Positions 32,519 through 47,140 of a DNA stretch of 64,000 bases are shown in pieces. The notes below the pieces were generated by a model. The model ran no database searches and had not been told where the DNA came from. It was given only the letters and a program-made list of their open reading frames with translations. A program made the position numbers and the translations under genes. The stretch is from Lagopus muta (lineage: Eukaryota; Chordata; Aves; Galliformes; Phasianidae), in NCBI RefSeq assembly GCF_023343835.1, contig NC_064472.1, positions 8,919,469 to 8,983,468 on the forward strand. Direction: 5' to 3'. Position 1 is the stretch's first letter; each line of letters opens with the position of its first letter.

Positions 32519-34010
32519 TCAGCAGCCCAAAGTGCTGAAGAAGGCATTGGCTTCCAGGAGGAGGCCCTTGGTGTAGGTGCGCAGGGTATAGAAGAGGGTG
32601 AGGAAGTCCTGAGTGCTGAAGAGGGTGTCTGCCAGCGCGAAGGCAAGTGTGGATGGGACAAAGCCTCGGCCGTACTCCACCATCCAGGTGCCTGCACTCC
32701 ACTGCACTGACGTGGCCTCTCCTGCCTGGTGCACGATGGTGTCCCCTGCCAACACAAATGGCATCACTCCCAGTAGCTGTCCCACATCATGCCCAAAGCG
32801 GAGATGTGTGGGGCTGGGAGATGCAGTGCTCAGCCCCTTCCCATCCCTTCCCTGTGTCCTGCAGCCACCCCTCTATTGTTGACACTTTAGTGGTGAGGAG
32901 ACATGGAGCGCCTCGTCCCTCTCTCTAGGCTCTTGCCAGCTGGAAGGAAGAGGCTGCATGACAGTACAGAGTGGCCATACTGCAGGACGGGGATTGCAGC
33001 CCTCATGTCATGCTTACCGGGATAATAGATCTCGCTTCTGGTGGTTCCCTCTTTCCACTGCCGGAAAGTGCCTGAGATGATGGTGTCATAGATTTCTGCC
33101 CAGTAGCGACCTGCAAAGGGCAAAGCACCACTCATCATGTCCCTGCAGGGATAAGAGGGCTGCCAGCCGTTGGGATGGACAGTCCCAGAAGGAGAGGGGC
33201 TAAAAGAGCACAGAGACACCCCTGCCCCATGTACCTGAGTGTCCCCCAGTGTCGATGGCTGTCCCGAAGAGCAGCACATACTCAGTGAGGGAGGCATGCA
33301 GCAGACACATGGAGCCCATCCAGCCGCCTGCATTCACAAACACCCACTGCAGGTCCTCGTCAGGCAGGATGTGGCCCGGGTGCTTCTTCCGCAGTTCCAC
33401 AATGATCTTGGAGAAAGCCAGCTCGTGATCCAGCCCTGCAATAGCGGGGTCAGCCTGAATCCCTGGCATGGACCAAGACCTAACAGCCTCCCTATCCTGC
33501 ATCCTTAGCCATGGGGTCCCGGTATGGCCTTTGGCAGCTCTGCCTGGAGAACACTCCTTTCCCAGTCCCCGCCCCACTGCCTCCCCAATTGGTGGAGAAG
33601 GATGTATGGGACTGAGAGCCCCAGGACCCCCCCCCCCCCGGCACCAGATAGAGCGAGACCCCGAGGTGACGGCGACCCTGTCCCAGTAGCGTGCAGGCTC
33701 CTGCTGTGACTCTACGGGACTCCCCATTGGAGCTGATGCCCGTCCCCATACCACTTCCCCCCAGCAACAAAGCCTACCACCCCCATTCCCCTACCGCTGC
33801 TCCCTTCCCGATCCCTTTCCCCTTCTCGGTTCCACTTCCCGTCTCCCCCCACCCCCACATACCCGCGTGGTGTCGGGCGAGCTCGGCGATCTCGGCGGGC
33901 TGGAACTCGTACCGCTTGCAGGCTAACCAGCCCCGCAGCCCCTGCAGCAGCAAGGCCAGCGCTCCCAGCCCCAGCCCGACCCGCAGCACCCACGGCCCCC
34001 CCACCCCCAT
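32519..34010 (-). CDS. SIGMAR1: Sigma non-opioid intracellular receptor 1
   Basis: An ER membrane ligand-regulated chaperone of the ERG2/sigma-1 family. Four exons, in transcript order: 34010-33863, 33435-33235, 33110-33018 and 32745-32519. All are GT-AG and in phase, giving 222 residues (human 223). Residues about 8-28 form the single N-terminal membrane helix ([15 protein letters not shown]). The cupin-like body follows: [59 protein letters not shown] and [20 protein letters not shown]. The two acidic ligand-pocket residues of the human protein, D126 and E172, correspond to D125 and E171 here. The last dozen residues ([12 protein letters not shown]) differ from mammals. The start has G at -3 and +4. 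Confidence 0.98.
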
Positions 34011-34194
34011 GTCGCCTCTCCTCTCCGCGCCCCGCCGCGCCGTGCCGCTCCACCCCGCCCGCGGGGACGACCCGGGACCGCCCCGTCGAGACCACGCCGC
34101 TCCCGGCCGCTGCGCTGCGCCGCGCCGGCGCGAAGGGGCGGGACGGAGCCGGGACCGCCCGGCGGGGACGGGGCTTCCGGGTGGCGGCGGAGGC
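34011..34194. promoter_or_regulatory. Bidirectional SIGMAR1/GALT promoter
   Basis: Only 184 bases separate the two start codons, which face away from each other. The interval is GC-rich, without TATA, and holds an Sp1-type GGGGCGGG (about 34135-34142) and runs of CGCGCCGGCGCG type. Both 5' UTRs must be short and may overlap. Confidence 0.85.
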
Positions 34195-37209
<3,015 letters not shown>

Positions 37210-37382
37210 TGCTGCCCAGGCCTGAGGCGAAGAGCTCGGCTGAGGTCTGTCAGCTTCTTCCAAGCTTCCTCATGGGCTGTGGCTTCCCCAGCCCTCATCC
37301 AGTCACATCCCTGCAGTCTCTATGCCAAAGGGCTTGTCTTCCTCCCAGTCTGGTCTTACTGGTGGAACTGGAAGTGCTGCCC

Positions 37383-37388
37383 AATAAA
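37383..37388 (+). terminator. AATAAA poly(A) signal of GALT
   Basis: CTGCCCAATAAACCCGAAAG lies about 170 bases after the GALT stop, giving a short 3' UTR. Confidence 0.9.
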
Positions 37389-37409
37389 CCCGAAAGCAAA
37401 GTGCCTCTG

Positions 37410-38425
37410 GCTGTGCCCTGCTGGCTTCTGGCCTGTTAGGAGGACCCACAGCTGCTGGGAGGTAACCTGGGGGCTGCAGGGGATGAGCTGCTCGCTGCTG
37501 TCTTTGCATTGCCTTCTCCTCCTCCCTGGGGGGAGCTCTGGGCCTGCTGAGCTGCCTTGCAGGCTGAGGAGTGGAAGGCAGGAGGCTGCCCCAGATGCAT
37601 TCATCTCCTAGGCAGGGGTAGAAGCTGGCAAACTCACTGCTCCTCTTCCTTCTCACTGTCTGGGGAAACAGCCCTCATCCTGCTTGCCTGGGTGCTTGGG
37701 ATGCAGCGTGAGGTGCAGCGTGGGGCTGGATGCGGTGTGTGGGCCGGGGAACACGGCAGGCAGCTCCATGCTCTACTCCCCCCTGCAGCCCCATCTCCTC
37801 CGTGATGCCTTACAGCTGATTTGGGGGTTTGTCCTATGGGGATGCCCAGTGTATGGAGCACCATCTGCCGCCACATCCGCATGCAATTCTATTTTAATTG
37901 TCACCAAAGAGCCATTCTCATAACTCCCTAATGAGGCCCGTAGAGTTTTGAAGTCTGAGAGTGGTCCCCTGGGGGCCAGAAATCTCTTGCAAGCAGGGAG
38001 ATTCTCCTCTACAGGACTGATCTGCTACCTTCAAGACAGTGCCTTGTGGGAAGTGCCACATGTCCCTGCCTATGCATTGCTTCCACATCCCTGCCAGTGG
38101 AAGGCTGGATGCTGTCTCCATCCTCCCTGTGATGTTCCCTTTATCTCTTCCAGATGTCCCCATCACGTCCAGTGTCTCCATCCTCACTTCTCTGTTCCTA
38201 TCCCCTCCAGTGTCCCCATCCTGCCCCTGATGACCCCATCGCAGAGCCCATAAGACATTCCTATCATTATTCCCCCATGTCCAGCAGGTCCCAGAATTTT
38301 TGGGAGGAAGTGATGGATGGCGGCATGTTAGTGTGACTACCACCACCAATGCAGCCCCCTGCTTCCCTTCTTCCTTGCAACAAGTGCACGCTCACAGCAA
38401 TCATACGCCCTGCCCAGCTCTTCCC
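37410..38425. other. Unannotated sequence just downstream of GALT
   Basis: No exon of IL11RA, the expected human neighbour, is recognised. A loose TGTCCCCATC/CCAGTGTC repeat lies at about 38150-38250. Confidence 0.35.
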
Positions 38426-38790
38426 CAGGGCCGTGGAAAAGTGGCAACGAATTGGCTTAAATGTGGGAATCCAGATTGGGGTAATTAGCCGCTGAACCGG
38501 TTGTAACGAGGCTCGTCATCCCCCTGCACGCGCAGTTAGCTCTGATTTAATAGCCCACCAGCTCTCAGCCTGGCCCGCCGTGCGTCAGCCTGGGGCCGTA
38601 AATGAAACTTGCAGTAAGTCAAGCGGTATTAAACTTTACAGTCACCGTCTTTAAAAACGAGACTCTTTCTCTAATAAATCAGAGCAAGTGGGATTGTAAA
38701 TATCAGGGCAGGATCTGTATTGCTTAATTAAACAGAACCTAATGAACAGCCTGTTTGTTGTGCTGTGATTTAGGATGAAAGCTGGGGAGG
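38425..38790. promoter_or_regulatory. Candidate conserved non-coding island downstream of GALT
   Basis: Dense AT-rich and CRE/homeodomain-like words occur in ungapped sequence: GGGGTAATTAGCCGCTGAAC, TCTGATTTAATAGC, GCCGTAAATGAAAC, GCGGTATTAAACTTTACAG, CTCTAATAAATCAGAGC and GCTTAATTAAACAG. No open frame has coding character. Composition and sharp edges resemble a vertebrate enhancer. Confidence 0.45.
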
Positions 38791-39295
38791 TGCTGTGTGC
38801 TGAGGAGCACAGGTACTGCTGAAATAACGCCAAGACACTATGAGGGCTTCGTTTTGTTTAATTTCTTCTTTTTCTTTCTCTCCCCAAAAAAGTGAAAGAT
38901 TTAAGGAAGGACATCAGATGGATTTGTAGAAAGAAGGGAATGGCTTTTTAGGGGCTTGGTACCTTTAAGTGGGGTGTGAAGAGATGGGAAAACACAGCCA
39001 GGAGAGATGCAGCCATGCTTGCATCACAGGGAGGGTATGATTTTGGCAGATGAGATGGAGCTGGGTGCAGGATCATTGCTGTGATCCTGAGCGTGATCCA
39101 GCTCTGCACAACCTGCAGACCCCAGCCTCGCAGTCTGCAGGCTCGGTGTGACGTTGTCACAGTGCTTGGGGCCCCTTTGGTGCCAGCTCTGAAGCCCAAA
39201 CTCTGCCGCACCCAGAGCAACTCCCTCCCTCCCAGCACAGGTGAGACAATAAATACTGCGTGAAAGAAGTTAATCTGTGACCAGAGTGTTTTAAT

Positions 39296-39325
39296 CAGGA
39301 AAAAAGAAAAAAAAAAAAAAAAAGA
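39296..39325. repeat. Poly-A tract
   Basis: GGAAAAAAGAAA followed by a long A run; simple sequence, with no attached retroposon recognised. Confidence 0.6.
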
Positions 39326-40184
39326 AAGTATGAGTGCAGGCCTGCTGGCTCCTGCCAAACTGCACTTTTACTGTCCCTGCCGGTACAGGGTTTATGGCTG
39401 TCATTTCACTCCAGTTTTACTGTTGTTTTTGCCTTTATTGTTGAGTTTCCCCTTGCCTCCAGTTGCCTGTGATTGAATTGATGGAGGGGTGGGGGGGGGA
39501 TAGAGAAGAAGGAAGGGAGAGATGAAGGCCCTGTAGCTCCTGGGGAAAGGGAACGGCCCAAGCCCCTCTGTTTCTATCTGAAAGACACCATCAGGCATTT
39601 AGCATGAAAAATAATTACAAAAAATTAAGCAGATGCTGAACACCCTGCAGCAATCAGCTCCCTGCTAAGGACAGCCATGGTATGCCAGGAGAACCAAAAC
39701 CAAAACCCAAATCCACCCAGAACCACTCTTGGCACAGCACCCAGCTTATGCTGGGCAGCCCAGAGCATTGCTGGGTGTCTGGGCTCTGCCTGGGCTTTGG
39801 GAACACAGCCCCATGTAATCTTACGTGTTATGCACCTGAAACGGGCAGCGATTGAGCTGCATCACCCTGCAGTGACCATGTGGGCAGTAAGCAGGGAGTT
39901 GCCCCATCATCCCAAATTTCCTGATGCTGAGGACATACTGCTCCATCACAGAGAGCCCTCATAAATAACCCCCTGCTGCTTTTTAACCGTCTCCACCCCA
40001 TTTTCAAGTTCCCCCAAGGATCAGGGATGTTCAAAAAGCAACCGTCAGATTCCAGCTGCTTCTGCTGCGTGTCGGTAACAGCAGGACCTACCCCAGCTCC
40101 TTAGAAATGCTGGCACAGGAGAACAGAAATGAAGCCCTTGTCCCCGCCAACATCCGAATCCCCCTTACCCCCCAGCCTGGATCA

Positions 40185-40480
40185 GCCATCGCGTCGGGGA
40201 CTTTGCAGTGATTATGATAGAACCTGCAGGACACCAAGGGCATCACTATGATTTGTGCTGTCTAAATGTTAATCAGAATAATAATGCCTATTGAGACAGC
40301 TGTTTTAAAAGGCTGTGATGTCGGAGTAAAAATTCCAATAAAACTCTATTAGCCCTTCCTTGTTACACTAATGGTGCCTGCTGCTAAAAGCCCCGCGCTA
40401 TAGACACCCGTATTAATGGGCTTATTACAGGAAATAAAATCCGAGCCTGAACATTACAGTGAAGCCTGATTAATTCAGCA
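40185..40480. promoter_or_regulatory. Second candidate conserved non-coding island
   Basis: AT-rich block with AAATGTTAATCAGAATAATA, CCAATAAAACTCTATTAGCC, CCGTATTAATGGGCTTATTA and CCTGATTAATTCAGC. It resembles the island at 38.4-38.8 kb in composition, and no coding frame is seen. Confidence 0.45.
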
Positions 40481-43129
40481 AGGTAATCTTTTCCTTTTCC
40501 TTTTTTACCTCTTTTTTTTTTTTTTCCTCCCCTCCTTTCTCCCTTTTCTCCCCTCCACCCGTTAATGAAATGTGCTCCTTGAAGTGTCAACTGTGGAGCT
40601 TTGCATGGAGTTTGGTGACATTTTTAAACCTATTTTGTTGACATGCAGAAGTAGGGTTCCTTGGGGACATCCATCAGAGCTGACGATGCAGCAGTGCGGG
40701 GTGACAGGGACAGTCCCACGGATGGCCATGACTTGATCACCAGCCCTGCTGCTTGTCCCCAGGTCTGCTGCTGCCATGCCCAGCACATGGTATGAGGCAG
40801 AAATCCAGGACACGCACATGGCTGCTCGTCCAGCCTATAAATAAATTCCATAAAAATCCTCTTCCCAGCCTTTTTGTGTGCAGCCAAACCCTGCCAATGG
40901 GAGAGGAGACGGCATCTATTTTATGGGCAGCTGGAAGCAGGCTTTGCATTTTTCTGGCTCATGTAATCCCACAGGTACCCTCATTTCTTCTCTTTTTCAA
41001 CAGCCTTTTGCTTCACGTTGCTCCCAGCCACATTCAATTATGGCCTCCACTCCTGCTGCCCAGGAAAGGAGAGGGGAGAGGGATGGAGGGAAGGAACAAG
41101 AAACAAGGAAGGTGCAGTATCAGTTTGTGCCCCATCCTGGGAAGCCTGGAGAGGCACACAGATTGCTGCCTGGTAATGACTGCCTTTATTAGCCTCATTA
41201 CTTTTACTGACTGCATTGAGGAGTTATTGGGATCCTCTGGGTGTTCCTGGTGACCAGGTGTTCGCATCTCCCCATCACCATGGGCTGGTGTGATCCCTGT
41301 GTGATGCTGAGTGCTGCCAACTCATGTCTTTTGAGCCTACTTGGCAAGGAATTCCTCCTAAATCTGCTGTAACCTTTGAGTTAACAAGCCCACAAGATAA
41401 AAAAAAAAAATGCCACGGTCAAGATCTGTACAAATTTGCACGTTTGGCAAAGTCATCCCTTATTGCTTGTATGATGGACACAGCCAGTGCCACTGTACCC
41501 TGCAGCCATGTCCCCCCATCAATTGAAGCTCTCAGCATCAGACCCTCAGCTCTCCTTGCCTAGAGGTTTGCTGTGGTTGCTGCCCCATTGCAGTCCTTAC
41601 TCTGCTGTTGATTGGTGAAGGCGATGGTCCCCATGGGCTGGTGAGCAGGAAGGAGAAAATACAGGGGAAGAGAAGAGAGGGGAAAAAAAAAAAGAAGAAA
41701 TCAATTTAGTTGCAATAAAGCCTCTTACAGTATTAGCAGCTAATCCACAAATACACAAACACACAGAGGGAGTCCTTGGAATAAAGGCATTTAATTATGC
41801 TGTTTGCTCGAAGCTGGCTCAGAATGGTCTGACATGATGGCGAAGCAGGCACAGCAGGACCCAGGGAGATGCTGGGACTTTCCCTTTTGTTGGAGGCCAT
41901 GCAGCAGTGCTGTTCCCCTCCGTGGGGGCACCTCCAGATCTCCCCAGGGTCCCTATGGGGGACACCTGTGAGTTCTGAGAGGGTTGGAATGAGTTCTCCT
42001 GGCTGGGACAGCACCGTGGGCATCATGGGGCTGTTTGCTCTTTCTTCCTCTCCTTTTCTCACTTCCTTGCGGGAGGGGTCTGTGGGGGGGCTATAACTCT
42101 TCTCCACTTCTGTTTGATCTGCCAGCAGGCTCAGCAGGGGAAGACCCTGCCTCGGCAGGCTGCCCATGAGATAAAAGGCACAGAGGGCCCAGCCAAGACA
42201 TTTTTTCTGCTGTTCCCCCACCCGTTCACCCCTTCCTCCATCCCCCCGGTTTTCTTGGCAGAGGACGAAATAGGAAAATGAGTGTACGCCTTTCAAAGCC
42301 CTTCTTCTTTCGATATTGAGCAGGGCCTGGATCCCCTTCTGGATGCTGGATTGCTGGCATTCCCGCTCCCCACTCAGCCTAAACTGTAACAGCTGAGGGC
42401 TGAGGGTGACAGCCGGGGGCTGCCAGCATGTACCCCAACTGAAGGCAACCAGAGGGCAAAGTCCAGTTGGAAAGAGCTGCCCAAAGTTAGCATGGCTCTT
42501 CTGCCCTGAGGTGCTCACCGGGAAGCAGGAATCCCAAGCAGGGATTATAACCATGGCGAGACCTGGCAGGGCACAGCCGAGCTCCGCCTGCTGCTTTGGA
42601 CCCAGCTGATTGTTTCACTTTAACGTTTTCCAGAGATTTTCTTTTGATGTCACCCTTTGCTATTTGATTTTTTTTTTTTTTTTTTGAAGATGATAATGAT
42701 CTTCCATTTCTAAATGAAAAGTCATTTGGCACTCATGGGGAAAAAAAAAAGATTTATTTTTTCATTTAAAGCTGTTGAAACAGGATAGTTAAACCACTGC
42801 ATGTCTTTTTTTTTTTTTTTCCTTCCCCACAAGATTTTTGAAAAGAGAAATTCCTTTGAAGTGACTTTTTCTTGGGAAGTATTTTGATGAACTGGCATTT
42901 TTTGGATGAAAAAGTGTTTCCGTTCAAAGTGACTGGCCATATTGAGGCAAAGGGCAGGAGCAGAGGAGCCTGATGCACGGAGGAGGGAGGTGGGCAGAGG
43001 CAGGAGCCTGATTTCGGCATTTCTCTGATTGTCTGGAGAAGTTGGTCTTCCTGGAGTTTATGTGGAAGCATGTGGAAGGCAGGTAGGTGGTTAGAGGCAG
43101 CCAGAAAGGCTTCAGCAGTGGCAAAGCAT
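40481..43129. other. Unannotated sequence with pyrimidine tracts
   Basis: Poly-T/pyrimidine tracts lie at about 40497-40550, 42668-42685 and 42807-42825, with a poly-A tract at about 41682-41700. The open frames are not recognisable, including one of about 270 codons on the minus strand. A possible short exon at 41601-41637 is discussed under findings. Confidence 0.35.
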
Positions 43130-43850
43130 GCTGACCAATCTGGTGGCCTTCTAGGATGGAGTGATGGCTCTGGGGGACAAGGGAAGAGCAACACGTGCCG
43201 TCTACCTGGACTCGTGCAAGGGCTTTGATCTGGTCCCTCACAACATGAAAGCCAGTGGGGATGTGGATTTGATTGATGAACTGTTAGAGGGATAAAATGT
43301 TAGAATGGCAGAATCATAGGATTATTAAGGTTGGAAAGGGCCACTAAGATCATCTGATTCAACTGCCAACTCATCCCCACCATGCCCATGGTTCTAGAAC
43401 ACCTCCAGGCACAGTGACTCCACCTGGGCAGCCTGTGCCAATGCCTGACCACTCTTTTGGAGAAGAAATATTTGCTAAAATCTGATTTGAAATTGGCTGG
43501 ATATCCACATCCAAGAAGTTATAGTCAGTGGCTCAGTGTCCAGGTAGGAACCAGTAATCAATGGTGTCCCTCAGGAGTCTGGGACCCATACTATTCAGTG
43601 ACTTCACCGGTGACACGGACCAGTGATTGTCCCCTGCTGCTCATGAGGGCCCACTTGCAGTATTGCACCAAGCTCTGGGGCCTCCAGTACAGAAAGGATG
43701 TGAACTTGTTGGAGCTGATTCAGAGGAGGCCGTAAGGATGCTCAGAGAGGTGGAGCATCTCTGCTATGAGGACAGGCTAAGGGTTGAGTTTAATCAGGCT
43801 GAAGAAGTGTCATGGAAGACTTTATAGATTCCAGTATGTAAAAAGAAGTT
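43130..43850 (+). repeat. Old plus-strand CR1 split by a second CR1
   Basis: The left part (about 43130-43290) reads RATRAVYLDSCKGFDLVPHN, the CR1 reverse-transcriptase segment usually written [12 protein letters not shown]. The right part (about 43496-43850) resumes with WLDIHIQEVIVSGSVS and then RAHLQYCTKLWGLQYRKD. Between them lies an antisense CR1. The reading frame contains stops and shifts, and the 3' end is missing. Confidence 0.8.
43305..43495 (-). repeat. CR1 LINE 3' fragment nested in an older CR1
   Basis: It begins with the reversed 3' end (CAGAATCATAGGATTATTAA) and continues through CAGCCTGTGCCAATGCCTGA to about 43495. It interrupts the plus-strand CR1 and is therefore the younger insertion. 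Confidence 0.85.
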
Positions 43851-46589
43851 AAAAGAAAGGTGGAAAAAGAAATGCTCCTTCAGAGGAGCTCCCTTAGTTA
43901 TATCTGGGCCCCCTTACTGGCTGCTTTTTGGTGTGCCACATTGATTTAGTGTTGCTCGGGTTTATTAACCATTGTCAGGCAGGGCAGATCAACAGGCTTA
44001 CAAGAGCCTAAGTGCATCACAGCAATGCTATCATCCCTCACCACCAGATTCATAATCTCTGTGAAAAATTAGAACAAGCCAAACTGACAATCCCTATTCT
44101 CCTCAAGCCCTGAAAGCAAGGCCTTAGTTATTTTACCTTCCTTTAAATCTTTAATCCTCCCCTCACCAGCCACGTCTGATTCTTCCTGACCACAGGATTT
44201 GGATGTACACATGCTTTCAAATGCTGGTGCAGGCAGCAGTGCTTCTGCAGAATGCAACAGCTTTGAATTGCTGCATGGTTTTTGGGGTGCCGGATGGTTT
44301 TTGGGGTGTCCATGCCAGCAGATCCTTGGTGACTGGGACCCTTCCTGTGGTACCAGCAGGCGGTGGTGATGTATAACTGATACCTCTCTGCCTTTTCTTA
44401 TCGGAGGCTTTTAATGTCATGCTAGCAACAGGCTGGCACTGGACTTTCCATAGGCACTTGCCCCATGGTAAGGCAGTTCTTTAGTGCTTCCTGAGCAGGC
44501 ACTTGCTTCCTTCTCTTGGACTCCAGCTCATGCCACTGCCAGACAGCGGCAGTCATCTGGAGGAAAAACAGGCAAAACCTCTTATCATGCCTGCAGGTCT
44601 GGCTGACAGTCTTTCCACTCTCTGATTGTGTTTAATACCTTCCATTTCACATCTTTCAGCACTTCATGATAGAACTGAAAACTGTAATAGCTCTAATAAC
44701 GCCAGCTCTGAAGGGACACGTGGGGGTGATGGTGGATGAAGGATGAGGGCAGGGCAGCAGGGAGGGCTTCTTGCTCCGGGTCAACACCCTCCCTACGTTT
44801 AATCCCACAGATGATGAGGACTCGAGCTTCAGCTGAGATGTTTGGGGCACATTCTGTACTCAGGAGGTGCTGTTATGTGCGTGCGTGATGTACTTTGGTC
44901 ACATAGGCATGAGTGAACTGCCAAGCCAGGATGCCCTTATCCACCCTCTCAGGTTGAAAAACAACTCCCAAGGTCTCACCTTCTAGGTGTTTTTTTGGGC
45001 TAGCTTTTGGCATCTGGGGCAGAGACTAGGAGAGACCTAGGGAAAACCCATTCTTTCTCCCGTTGTGTTCTGCTGCTGAGCTGAACACTACAGAAAACAG
45101 AGAGATGTGCTGAAGGAGGAATTGGAGAGATCAGGAGCAGGGCTGCAGAGATGTTTGGCCTCAAGAAGTTGAGACAGGTGGGATAGGGGTAGGGGGATGA
45201 GGACACATGGTCCAGGAGCTCCTCAATCTGTGGGAACATGACTGGCAGAAACTTGCTTCCCTGGAGACACCAAAGGTATTCCCATACTCAAAATCCCAAA
45301 TGCCCCTTAACGGCCCTGCTCTGCATAGGGAACATTTTACTCCTTGCTGTGTTTATGTTCACGTGTTTAACTCTGACCTTGGATCAATTTCTTGCTTAAA
45401 ATTATCCATTTTCCGTGGCAAGGGACTCTGGGATGATGAAAAATTGACATGATATGATAGCAGAGCCTCTGGATCTGTAGCCAGTTTCTCCTGCAGTGTG
45501 GAAATAAAGTGCTCTGAAGGCTGCAGAATGGCTGAGCAAATCCAGGAGTCTCATTATATATGTATATATATGTAAACATGTACCAGGATGTATATGCGTG
45601 TGGCTTCATACACACACGTATTAATATTTTCCACCCATTTCATTGCAGCATCTGGCCTTCAGAAACAAAGCTCCTTGTGCCAGGGGCTAATGGGGGATGT
45701 TTTTATTTGTCCTTGTTATAAAATAGGTATCTCCGTATTAACTTTGCAGGGCATTATATTGATGTAGTGCAGTAAACTTTATGGCTGATTTCACAACCCT
45801 GTTAAGTGCATCGTCTTAGATGGTTACAACCAGCCAGGAAGACAAGAAAAGCCCTTGCAAATGATACACTGCTGGGGGAGCAGAGAGGTGATGCTGTTCC
45901 TGTGGGGTACCCAGAGAAAGCAGGATGCTCCCCACATTCTGGGAAGGGTTTTGCTCTCCCGAAGTTTCCCAGAGCCACACAGTGATTGAATGCTCCCAGT
46001 TTCTATCTGTCTGCTCAGGCAGCTGTTTGCTCTCTTCCTTCCCTGCCTTCCTTGCCCCCAGTAAATGTAATGTGATGCACACGTGTCCGCCAGTCACAGA
46101 TAACTGTGTAGCTTAAATCCTGTTCGAGTTCCCTTCATTTATCTGCTAAATGGGATCTTGGTTATAAATAGAGTTCTGTGGTCATGGGGGCTGATTTGGG
46201 CAGGGGTTTGTTTGGGAAGGAGTTTTACAGAAATCTGAGCAAATTGCTGGGAGAAGCTGAGAGATAATAACAAGGAAAATGATATTAAACTGACTTCACT
46301 GCTCGTCCCACATCCAGCTGCCAGCAGCCTATGGGGATAATACAGATCTCAGGCAGACAAGACAGTACAGGTGAAAGGAGATTGGGTATGAAGTGTGCTT
46401 GCAGAGGCTGGAGTAGGAAAAGAGTTCTTGGTCATGAATTCAGCATCTGCAAAAGACAACTGGCCAGATGGGCTGTGTGGGCCCATAGCTTGTACAGGAA
46501 ATAAGCTCCAATTGATGCTCCATCTCTCCAGAACTGTACACACACTTGGAATATTAAAGGAACCCAAAAATCTCATTCATTGGGATCTT
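43851..46589. other. Unannotated sequence
   Basis: No exon is recognised. An alternating TATATATG/TATATATG microsatellite-like run is at 45553-45573. An AT-rich island at about 45615-45800 (GTATTAATATTTTCCACCC, TCCGTATTAACTTTGCAGG) might be conserved non-coding DNA. Confidence 0.35.
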
Positions 46590-46815
46590 CGTAGGATCAT
46601 AGAACCATGGAAGGGACCTTTAAAGTTCTTCTGGTCCAACTCCCCTGCAGTATGCAGGGTCACCCACAGCTCCATCAGATGCTCAGAGCCCCTCCAGCCT
46701 GACCATGGGTGTCTCCAGGGACAGGGCATCCACCACCTCTCTGGAAAACGTGTTCCAGTGCCTCACTGCCCTTACCATAAAGAAAACATTTTTTCTTATA
46801 TCTTGACGTAGGATA
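46590..46815 (-). repeat. CR1 LINE 3' fragment
   Basis: Antisense CR1 tail: AGGATCATAGAACCATGGAA, then TCCAACTCCCCTGCAGTATG and GGGACAGGGCATCCACCACC, ending near the ATAAAGAAAACATTTTTTCT segment. Confidence 0.9.
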
Positions 46816-46997
46816 AAATTTACACAGGGAAATTAACCCTCTGAATAGGACAGCTGGTCATTGTTGGTGACAGGAGTCTCCACCACAAGTGTTCTTACTG
46901 TGTAAAATGTTGTCTCGGTTCTTACAAACCACCTGGCTGAGAGATGGACCTGCTGGCAGCCTGAGGTCACCTTGTCCTGGGGCCTGTCTTCAGGATA

Positions 46998-47140
46998 TGG
47001 AATCATAGAATCACTGAGGTTAGAAAGGATCACTAAGACCATCCATTCCAACCCCAACCCGCCCCCACAGCCAACTAACCATGTCTTTCTGTGCCACATC
47101 TCCACCCCTCTTGAAAATCTCCAGGGATGGTGACATGGTG
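46998..47140 (-). repeat. CR1 LINE 3' fragment
   Basis: Antisense CR1 tail starting GGAATCATAGAATCACTGAG, with CCATCCATTCCAACCCC. It is 5'-truncated near CTCCAGGGATGGTGA and lies about 180 bases from the preceding fragment. Confidence 0.9.

Noticed and set aside
41733-42554. A 273-codon minus-strand open frame
   Set aside because: No family resemblance, no promoter, and composition follows the local sequence. It is most likely a chance frame, though I cannot search for homologues.
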